NCBI RefSeq assembly: GCF_037975245.1
Contig: NC_092572.1
Span: 32,399,989 to 32,463,988, forward strand
Direction of reading: 5' to 3'
DNA from: Apostichopus japonicus
Lineage: Eukaryota > Echinodermata > Holothuroidea > Aspidochirotida > Stichopodidae
Length of the DNA: 64,000 nucleotides
A program made the translations under genes and the position numbers. A model generated the notes under the pieces. That model had not been told where the DNA came from. It searched no databases and was given only the letters and a program-made list of their open reading frames with translations. Positions 14,601 to 26,600 of this stretch are shown in pieces (within the stretch, counting starts at the first letter, position 1; each line of letters opens with the position of its first letter).

Positions 14601-17600
14601 TTACAGTGTGTTAGGTTTCATACTCTTGATGCATGCAGCAGTCTTTACATGAAGAAATATTTGCTTGCTAAATGATTGTATAAATTCCTTTCTTACAGCA
14701 GATATGCAGTACATATTTTAATGTTGATAGCTAATACAGCTGTCATCATTCCATACATGTTATAAAGCTGACTTTTAGAAATAATAGGAATATAACATTT
14801 CATCACAATATTACTTAGTAGGTGAAGATGTTAATGTAACCATCATAATGAAACCTAACCATGTCTTTTGTGACATTTTAACTCACTGGAAGTACCACTG
14901 GGTTGCAAGCAAAATTTTTCTTGGAAATACTTTATGAACTTCTGCATTATCTGTAAAGTGTGTGCTTGAAAAGAAAGGAAAATAAGAAATGACAGTATCA
15001 ACTTTTCAGGCTCGTGCTGTCTTTTGTTTTGATTCAGGTTGTAAGCCAATGTGGAGACCAAAACCTAATGTTTTGTATCAGCTGAATGACACAAACTGTG
15101 TTATCTGGGTTGAAAGCTTTTCCTGGGAGACATGTGAGATTGATGGCAAGATTGTTGAATTTAAGAAGATCCAAGTCTATGCTGCTGGTAACCTGAACCC
15201 ACTTTCTAAAATAATACCCATACATGTTGGCTTCTACCCTAAACTGCCAGGTGAAAGACCGGTGAGTCAAAGTGAATGATTATCATTGTTGCAATAAATT
15301 GTCAGCTACATATGTTTGTAATGTATATAATTGTGTTAATTAGAAGCCACTAACACGTAGTTTAAGTTATTTGCAATGTTATTTTTATGATAAACACAAA
15401 CCAACTTACAGTACATACCACACTTATATTGCGAATATCACTTTGCGTGAGTATGATTGTGATGCCCAAGTGCAAGTATGAGTACAGGAAACATACATGA
15501 GTAGGAGTACAGATAAAACTGTGGTTCTGATTTAAGTGATCTAATACTCGTAAGCATGTATGATGTTTAATATCCTTGGTCAGAAGTTTGCAAAGGAAAC
15601 TTGTTCTAGTTTGTCAGTAATTGATGGAAATCACTAGATCTTTTTGTACATTATCAAGATCGATTTTCCATTTGGAGAGAACTTGCAGGAGGGAACAAGA
15701 AAGGGACACCAGGAGGGGGGGGGGGGGAAGGGGGTTCTGAGAGCAGTGCTCCGATATTTGTAGTCTAAACAAGATATAACACCAATTAATAGTTTTATAG
15801 TATTATTGTTTGTAACAACACATAGTAACATGCGCTTTAACAAGAGGCGAGTAATTAATACAAAGCATCAAGTAATTGGAAAATTAGACACCATCTTTAG
15901 TTATAACAACACCGCAAAGATTACAAAAACACTAATAGTAAGCTACACTACAGTACAGTTGGTATACAATATAGAACTCTTTGTTTGGGAAAGAGGCAGT
16001 AGATTTTATGAAAAGTTGATGTAGGTGTGTATATGTGTGTATGCTGGCTGGGGGGGGGGGTGGATGTTTCGATTACCTGGAAGAGAAACATCTTCAATGG
16101 TGAAATCAGCCACAGTATGTGCATGCAAAAACATCTCAATGTTAGAGAATTTTCCTCGAGGTAGATAACAAGATTTCACACTCGAGCAGTGTTTAAGAGA
16201 TGCCATAGTGCATATTTTTACAAAATTTTGGATTACACTTAATATTGTAATGATAATAATAATGATAACGATAACCATAATGATAATGATGTTCCATAAT
16301 GAAGTGTACACTCACTGTATACAGCATGTTGTGAAGTTGTTTGAAAGTAAAATATATGCAGCAAATGTATCCATACAAGATGAGGGTAATTACTGCAGTC
16401 ATAATCAATATGTAACTAGACATGGGTGTTTGACTAAAAAAGTATGATAACCAAGTCGTTAGTACAAGTAGTGAGAACATTGAGGATTAGGAGTACGGCA
16501 AAATGTACTCATCTACGAATGCAGACTCCGGGTATACAAGTCTGTTACATAATGCTAATGTTAGACATCTGGCTTGTTGTCAAACATAATGATCTGATAC
16601 AATATAGAATACCTCTGCTCTACATGCTTACCTATATAGTTAGGCCTCAGGGTATATGGGCAAATCTGCGTTTAACTCATAACATATAAAAACTTGTCAA
16701 CCAGCATCAATGTCCAGGGATGAGCCCACGCTGGGCGGCACTAAAAATTACCGCCCAGCACTGTCTTAAAAATTGTGAATCCCGCCCAGCACTATTATCA
16801 TCTAAAGTCCTGACATTTGTAACATTATAATCAACAGAAATTGGGCCACATGTATCCTTGTTTCCCCCCATTTGTCAAATTCACATAAACACAGGTGCAG
16901 AGATATGGAGTAGGGGTGGCTTTAAGCTGCAGCATGCAGTATCACACTATCCTAGCTCTGTATACAACTTCAAAAATCGAAAATGTCACCCCTGCCCTTA
17001 GACCTCTCCCCCGGGGCGGCGATCAGTATACCCGGCACTCAGAAAATCCCGGGCACATCCCTAAATGTGATAATAATATCAAGTAGGGATGACATTTCAT
17101 AGAGATTGAATCACAAGTATTAGGTCTAAGCATGTTAATTTCACATGGATGTATTGATTATATCTCATTGTTTTATCAATACTTTGTTTGTTTTCTGTCA
17201 AGAATAATTTGCAAATTTTGGAAGAAATTCCGTTCCTATTTCGGAAAGAGGGAAACTTGCCTTTGAAGATAATATTTAAAGAGGTACAGCCAAAGTCCTG
17301 GAAATATACAGGAGAGGAAAAAGTGAAGGTAATTGTCTTTGATTTCTTCTTGTTGACCAATTAACGCAGGTTTAAGATTCATGTGTGTTTCGGAATGCCT
17401 GCATATTAAGCACCAGTCTGTGAAGATGTTCAAGTTGTTTCCCCTGCCAGGGGCTCCATAAACCTTACACCTAAAGTATAGTGTGTCAAAGGTCATTTGG
17501 GATTAAGGCAGGTCCAAAGATAAAAACCTTCAAAATGCTTCAGGATGAAAGTTTATGGAGTGGTTGGTTGATGAGTTGGAACAAATGTGTTACAAGGATA

Positions 17601-20600
17601 AGAGGTCAAAGGATGTTTCAGGGAATAATTAACTGAAAAGTGAAATATTTTTCAAATGAATCTTCTTCATTTGGCGTGAATATCATGATTCCAAGTAGCA
17701 GTAATGTAAGGTCAAAGGTTCTTATTGAAGCTATTACGTAGCAAACAAACTGAAGCATACTTTTCGAACCTGAATATGTTCTAGATGCTTGTTCAGATTT
17801 TCAGCAACCTTGGTTTAAACAGTTCAGTGGCATGCGTCGGATTTGGAAGGTGGGGGGGGCGGGGGGGGGGGGCAGGCTTTACTGACTGATATTGGGAGGT
17901 GTCTGATGGGAGTGGTGTCCTACCCCTTTGGAAAGTTTTTCACTTGGAAAACTAGCTAGGCACATACTTTTGTTACCATTTACTACTTTCAAGCTTGTAC
18001 AATTGTTGAGAGAAAAAAATCATTTTTACAGATTATTCATAAATTCATGAAGAAAAAACATAACTCACTCGGAGACATAGAATTAATGCTTACATGGAAT
18101 ATAGAAACAAAAGGATAAGGCATGTTTGAGTTTCACCCTTGAAGGAGGGAAGGGGGGAGGGAAGGGGAACAGTATGTGATACTGAATTAACACAGAATCG
18201 TAATGTGCGGTGTCCTAATTGATATTACAGCTGATGTAGATAAAGGGTTATTCACTGACTGAGTGATATCCCTGACAGTGATCTTCCCCAGACTATCAAC
18301 ATAGGTGGGGACCCCCCCCCCATTTGCATGCCACTGGAAGGTGGCACAATATTAAGTACAGCACATTATTTCAGGGCTGATTTTGTACATGTTACAGACA
18401 TGAAGTCGGTTACAGTATATAATTTCCCACACGGTCAAAGTTATTCACATTGTACCAAAGCATTGTTGGTAGATAAGTCAATCCCAGTGGTCAAACTGTT
18501 CCCTAGTGTGATGTCTGTTAAATGGAAAAAAAAAATTCAAGGGATGTTAATTGTCCAAACTATTTCTTAAGAATGGACTTGATTCATTCAGTGACTAAGT
18601 TGATCTACATTAAGAGTTTATTGTAATCCAGTGGATAGTTTCTGCCAATCACAACAATTGTCTGCATATATTTGGAGTCTTTTGAGGTGGGGTTGGGACT
18701 AAGGTCATTTTTCTCAGATTAACCAAAGAAAGGCTCCCAGAATCTGGAAGGGGACAAACAGTAGTATCTCAAAATCAGTTTGTTATACTAACTATGAAGT
18801 TTCAAACACCATATTCTCTTTGTGTATAGAGAATATGGTGTTTGAAACTTCATAGTTTTTAAAATTTAGTCACTTTGCCAAAGTCAAAAGGGGGATTGTT
18901 TGTTGAGGACAACAGAGGCAAAACTGTCACTTTAGAGTAATAAATGCTTGAGTTTTGCATATTTCAAAAAAAAGAAACCTGCCGTTATCAGATGACTAAC
19001 AATTAATTTCACTTTGCTGCAGACAATACCTTATTTAAACGTAGCAGCCCCCGTGGTCTGTCGGCGTTCATTTTTCTTCGAAAAGGTTGGAGAAGAAACT
19101 TGTTTTTTAGTCTTCGAAGCTGCTCAGAAAGATCCAGTAGAGTTGATTGTCGACTTCAAGGTTTGTGAACAGTTTATATATTCATCTTGCCTTTAAGTTA
19201 TCACTTGACATCATTTATCAGCCTATGTGAATTCTTTGACTTTTTTGGTAAAGATGAACTTGTACTTCAATATAAAACTATTGAATATGTTCTACCTCAG
19301 TGCATGCACATACATGGAAAACAACATATATTTTCATTGAGTAAGCCATTAAAGCTCTTATGTTTTGTTCTAGTAATTATGCTATGATCTATGCATGCTT
19401 GAAATTAGGTCTTTAACTGACACATATTGATATCTCATCCCTACACATAGTATCCTGGCAATGAGATATTGTATCCTAAAACCTATTCTGTCAGGTTGGC
19501 ATGTGCGTGTGTAAGCGCATGTGTGTATGTGACACCCTAGTTTGGAAACATGATTTGTCAAGTTAGGTAACTTCTGCAGCTTCCCCATAATTAGTGCAAG
19601 ATCCGTAATGATTTTGAGGGAGGTCAAATGTCATTAGCAGTCAGCAAAGGGCAAAATGTGAAAATCTCCAGAACCTGATCATCAAAGGAAGTTTAGTATA
19701 CATGATAGGATATCCGTTTGTAGTGTAAAGTATTTAGAGAATTTGGAGTAGTCACAGTTCATATAAAGGTCACCAGGGTCAGAAATCCTTGTAAACACGA
19801 TATCTTCTGATGGGAAACTTTATTAGCTCTCATATTTAACATTTGTCTTTCATATACTAACTTCTAGAACCCTTCTATTTTGGGTGTAGGTCAAAGGTCA
19901 TTTGGGGTCAGCTGAAGTCCCAAAGTTCTGTATCTTGAGAACTTTGCCTACAAAAGAGAACAAATATATGCATGCTGCATTACTAAATGATAAATAAAAT
20001 TGCTCCACAATGTGCTATAGGTGAAAGCTCATTTAAAAAGTCAAAATCTACCCTACACACGTTCTAAAAGTCAAGTCTCAATGAAGATATGAATTCTGAT
20101 TTGACTTCCCCATATGTAGTAGAATGTCTTTGCTGTTTTAGGTGGAGGTCTAAGGGTCAACTCAGGTACTTGCAAAATGAACTTCAGTCAGGATTAGCTT
20201 GCCAACCTCCCCTGTGCTGCATATGTAATATATTTAAAGGCAAGTAACCACTGGGAGGGGTTTCCCTCTGGTTATATTTTTAGGAACTCTGTGTTAGTTA
20301 TATATTCAATAGATCATTTCAGCATGGTAACTCCAAAAGTGAAGCTCGGATAAAATTCATAATTGGAGTTAAAAATGATAGTTCCTGTTTAATGATGTTG
20401 ACCTCTGGTTAACTCAAATGACCTTTCACCTCTATTCAAATGGATATGATTGTAAAGCAATAATTATGGGAAACTTCAGTAATATAGTTTGCATGACCTT
20501 TAATTGTACCTGGAATGTGGATCTGCTTTAAGTAAACTGTACACATATCCTTTTAGTTGAACTCCAAATGTAACGCTTGGTTGAGCTTCATAGTTGCTAT

Positions 20601-23600
20601 TCTATGTTGAGATGCTCATGTATCAGGAACCAAACGGTGAAAGGTCTTTTAAGGTCAACAAAGGTCAAAAGTTTTAACATCTTGTGAATTTACTTTCAAT
20701 CTTGTCTGCAGTGTTGCACTAAATATTCTCTATTATGGCAAGTAATAATTCACTTTTAAGTGCAATTATGGCTACCTGTTTACTAGTCAATATTATCATA
20801 ATGTGTGTTTAACTCATTTCAACTAATTTAATTGCAGGACGTATCAGCATCATCCCCCTCAGGCAGTTCTGTGCCATCAAAGTTGGGCAATGTTCCACAC
20901 TCAGAGAAGAGATGCATTGATGAATCTACTGCTGAAGTCATAGATGTCTCTGTGATGGTAAAGCTCATTCTATTTGTCAACCAAGACAATTTTAAATATG
21001 TTGATATTTGTTAGTAAGTTACAGCAAGCTTAAAGGCACTTTTGCAGTTTATCTTCAGTTGTCAGATTTTGACAGGACATCAAAGGAAATGTGCACGAAT
21101 CAGACTACTACGTAAGGAAATATTTTAAATGCTTCAATGGTGCACTGAAAGAATGCCCTTAAAAATAATAACATCAATGAATTAGTGCTCCCAAGGACCA
21201 ATCACAATTGACTTTGAAACTGGCAGAGGAAACCTACTTTCCTATTATGCGCTAAAAGCGGATAAAATATCCTGAATAAAAGTGATGAAATACTTGTAAA
21301 TATCACATTCACTTTCTCGAACTTCAGTGTACAGTCAGAGTAAATTTAGATGTGAGTTGGGGGTTGAGAAAGTAAGTCAAATTTGTTATGTAGTATAGGT
21401 TCTTACGAGGCAAGAAAGAAATACACTGTTAGAACACAGAACATGTCGCTTTTCCATTTGAAAATTGTGAAGTAATAAAGACTAAATCTTGTACCCAAAA
21501 AGTTGTGAATCCAATTAAAACAATTTTAAGGTGTTAAGCACAAGTTCAAGATCATAATTTTGTATTAGTTGCTATATAACCATTGAAAGTATAAGTACAC
21601 ACCAACATGGCTGACTATGAGTACACACAACTATGCTACAACAGGACTGAGTATGATTACACATAACTATGCTAGAACAGGACTGAGTATGAGTACACAT
21701 AACTATGCTAGAACAGGACTGAGTATGAGAACACATAACTATGCTAGAACACGACTGAGTATAAGTACACATAAGTGTGCTAGAACAGGGCTGAGTGTGT
21801 ACACATAGTTATGCTAGGAAAGGACTGAGTATAAAAACACATAACTATGCTAGAAAAAAGCTGAGTATGAGAACACATACCTTTGCTAAAACAGGGCTGA
21901 TTTTGAGTACACATAACTATGCTAGCACAGGGCTGAGTATGGGAACACATAACTATGCTAGTACAGGGCTGAGTATGGGAACACATAACTATGCTAGTAC
22001 AGGGCTGAGTATAAGTACACATAACTATGCTAGAACAGGACTGAATTTGAGTAGGCCTACACATAACTATGCTAGCACAGGGCTGAGTATGAGTACACAT
22101 AACTATGCTAGAACAGGGCTGAGTATGGGAACACATAACTATGCTAGAACAGGGCTGAGTATGAGAACACATAACTATGCTAGAACAGGACTGAATTTGA
22201 GTACACATAACTATGCTAGCACAGGGCTGAGCATGAGTACACATAACTTAATGTTAGAACAGGGCTGAATATGAGAACACATAACTATGCTAGAACAGGA
22301 CTGAATTTGAGTAGGCCTACACATAACTATGCTAGCACATGGCTGAGTATGAGTACACATAACTATGTTAGAACAGGACTGAGTATGAGTACATATAACT
22401 ATGCTATAGCACAGGGCTGAGTATGGGAAGACATAACTATGCTAGAACAGGACTGAATTTGAGTACACATAACTATGCTAGCACAGGGCTGAGTATTAGA
22501 ACACATAACTATGCTATAGTACAGGGCTGAGTATGGGAACACATAACTATGCTAAAACAGGGCTGAGTATGAGAACACATAACTATGCTAGAACAGGACT
22601 GAATTTGAGTACACATTACTATGCTAGCACAGGGCTGAGTATGAGTACACATAACTATGCTAGAACAGGGCTGAGTATGGGAACACATAACTATGCTAGA
22701 ACAGGGCTGAGTATGAGAACACATAACTATGCTAGCACAGGGCTGAGTATGAGTACACATAGCTATGCTAGAACAGGGCTGAGTATGAGGGCACTTAACT
22801 ATGCTAGAACAGGGCTGAATTTGAGTACACATTACTATGCTAGCACAGGGCTGGGTATGAGTACACATAACTATGCTAGAACAGGGCTGAGTATGGGAAC
22901 ACATAACTATGCTAGAACAGGGCTGAGTATGAGAACACATAACTATGCTAGCACAGGGCTGAGTATGAGTACACATAACTATGCTAGAACAGGACTGAGT
23001 TTGGGAACACATAACTATGCTAGAACAGGGCTGAGTATGAGAACACATAACTATGCTAGAACAGGACTGTGTATGAGAACACATAACTATGCTAGAACAG
23101 GACTGAGTATGAGTACATATAAATGTGCTAGAACAGGGCTGAGTATGGGAACACGTAACTATGCTAGAACAGGGCCGAGTATGAGAGCACTTAACTATGC
23201 TAGAACAGGGCTGGGTTTGAGAACACATAACTATGCTAGAACTGGGCTGAGTATGAGGACACACAAATATGCTAGAACAGGGCAGATTATGAGAACACGA
23301 AACTATGCTAGAACAGTGCTGAGTATGAGAGCACTTAACTATGCTAGAACAGGACTGAGTATGAGAACACATAACTACGCTAGAACAGGGCTGGGTTTGA
23401 GAACCCATACCTATGCTAGAACAGTGCTGAGTATGAGAGCACTTAACTATGCTATAACAGGACTGAGTATGAGAACACATAACTACGCTAGAACAGGGCT
23501 GGGTTTGAGAACCCATACCTATGCTAGAACAGTGCTGAGTATGAGAACACATAACTACGCTAGAACAGGGCTGGGTTTGAGAACCCATACCTATGCTAGA

Positions 23601-26600
23601 ACAGTGCTGAGTATGAGAGCACTTAACTATGCTAGAACAGGGTTGAGTATGAGTACACTTTGTTAGAATATGAGTGTGAGTATGAACTCACTACAAGTCT
23701 GGTCCAAAGTAGTAAGGTTAACTTCGATATGATGGGGAAAAGTTAATATAATGCCATGTTATAGACACCTATGTGATATGCTACCATGCAGATAATACCT
23801 TTACGCAGTGATACCCTGTGTTGTAGCATTAATGGCAAGCATCTTGTGTTTAATATAAAGTTAAAGTTAAAGTTGAAGGTTTACAGTCTTGTATGAAGCT
23901 AATGCCTCCTCACACGACTTTACAACTTAACCCCTGGTCATTGGTAACTTGTCACACCCACACACCAAAGTGTGCACAATTCAATCAATCTCTCCTGGGG
24001 CACCACAGTGCACCACAACCACGTGTCCCCCGGGGGACTTCCCATAGGGTGCAGCCACAAACCGGCGCACGCAACTATATTTACAAGTTACCTCGCAGGT
24101 CCCCATTTATACACCTGGGTGAAGAGAGGCAATGGAGATAAAGCGCCTTGCCCAAGGACACAACGCAATGATCTGGCCAGGGCTCGAACCTGTAATCCTT
24201 AGATCACAAGTCCACTGCCTTAACCACTTGACCACAACGCCCTCCCATAATATATATAAACTTGCTGACTAATGGTTTGTCAGGCAATGGTGCACTTTAG
24301 CATATCTATGCTCTGCCTCTTGCATTACTCTGTGTGTTAACTTGAATGTGAGAAAAATGGGATTGATGAGCTAAGGTGGAATACAACTTGATCATTGTTT
24401 GCCCATCAAGAAATAGAAGTAAAGATATCAGAAACAAGTTGGAATGAAATGAACAACTTGCTAAAGAGTAAGGCTTGTTTATTTGAAAACTTGTCTTTTG
24501 AAACTTGTCATTCTTGAGAATTGTATGGATATACTATGAAGACAGAATCAGATACATGGTTAATGGAGAACAGTGACAGAATGTAATGCAAAGACTTCCA
24601 AGTGTTTTAAATTTCGTAAATGATCAATAAGAAATCAACAAAAATTAATAATCAAAGTATTTCAATGCAAATACATCAAGACGAGTAAAGTAACATTATA
24701 GAAATAGTAGTAAATTCCAAATGTACACAAAACACCAATCAGCGAAATCCCAAATCTCAATCTTCCAGATGGTAAAATGTATTTGATATGTTGTGTCAAC
24801 CGATGTGATGTTTGTAGTTACACCATCATTATATATTTGAACCACACTTTCCAGCTGTATCACTCCCTATGTGAACCATTTCATATAACTGTCCTACACC
24901 TTACATGTCTAGTTAGTAACAATTGTCCTGTATTAACTATACATATATTTTGGTGGCTAAACTTGCATAACAAGCTTGCTGGAAAAATCCTTCATCTTCA
25001 GGACAAACCCACAACCTCAAAGCAATTTTGATGACAAGGATATGAATTTACAAATGTGATGATATTTTGTGATTCATCTGGAGACAGCAGAGCGAATGAT
25101 GACATTATGATAATTGAGCTGTTAATGATTTGTTTTGCCTTATAATACTTTAATAAATTATGGTCAGAGCTGCCTTCTGGGAAAATTATAAACATACAGA
25201 AGACTGCTAAGCAAACATCACAAAGGTATCACATTTCAAGGATAAACCAACAAGATTATATAATGCAAAATGTAAAGCTTTTGCATGAAATCTGCCGTGA
25301 TGACATGAGGTTAGCTGGTCAAAATAGATGGCATACTATCAACCATATCTCAAGTGAGGGACTTAACTTTGAGATGCGATATTTCACCAACATTTTAGAA
25401 TATGTTTATAGATAGATAAAGTGTCACATTGTCAGATCGCTGAATATCCTCATAATTTTGTGATGAATTCATGAAATATTGATTTGTTACAGTAGCTCAA
25501 GTGGGCAAATAAAATACCCAAATACCATTAGAATGCATGTTGATATATGTGTCTATTACACAGCGTGTTCGTAAACATTTAATGATGAAGCAAACTACCA
25601 TATTAACATACCTCTATACGTTTGATTTGGCTCATCACTTTGCCGTTTTTGGAAGATGGCTTCTTTGGTTTGTTAGGGAGGTGCCCTGTGATGGGGGAAG
25701 AAAGGTCAGAGTTCAACTTTGATTTAATCTAGAAGCAACATTTTGCTATGACTACAAAGAAATCATTTCAAGAGACTTTCAATGTTCACAAGTTTAGTGC
25801 TTTCAGAATATATAGTTTAAATTACAATAATGGCTCAGGTAGAAATTCAAGTGGTTAAAGGACAACTAATGTTCACTCTAAGTATGGGAATACCTATGTC
25901 ACAAAAATATTTAGCATTTCACTGAAACTCAAGAGCTTTGATGCACCCCAAAGCCAAAGTCTTTGTAAGCTAGACTTCAGTTGCGGACCATTACACTCTT
26001 GTGAGTAAAAGAAAAATCAGTGCAAGCATTATCAAAGGTGATTGTGATATCATTATTAATAACAAACTGTGTAATTAATGACATTCTGTTAGCCATTTTA
26101 TTAAGAAATCATGCCCAGGATCAGCTGATTTATGTGTAATGAATTTATGCTGTAAAATTCCCTTACCTTGCATAACGACTACGTACTCAGTGACATACTA
26201 TTCAAAAATAATGTTGCATCAACCAGCTAAACATTTGCCCTATACAAATCATAAGAACTTTCTGGTTCTTAAATATCTCCTTTTCCATTTCTTTCTCACA
26301 GAATCCTTCTTTGTCATCTCATCAAGCAATTAGAGGAGAAGCCAAAGGGAACCCGGTAGGAGCTGAAGCAATGACAGTAGATAGCGAAGTAGTGAAAGAT
26401 TCAACTTTGTGGGTAAGTATTAGGGAGTGAGAACTTCCAAGTATGATTCATGACTTTTATCAAGTACGTAATATATTTCACTAAAACAAAATTAAAAATG
26501 TAAATTGTTAGCAAAACTAGTACTTGTGTATGTGCTTAAAAGCTACACAAGTGCCAGCATTTGGCATCTGAGCACCTTCAAAAATGGAAAAATCTATGAA

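Noticed and set aside
22509-23666. Long open frames of 359-377 codons on both strands
   Set aside because: They come from the 36-bp minisatellite whose period is a multiple of 3; both strands are open at once, and the array lies within an intron.
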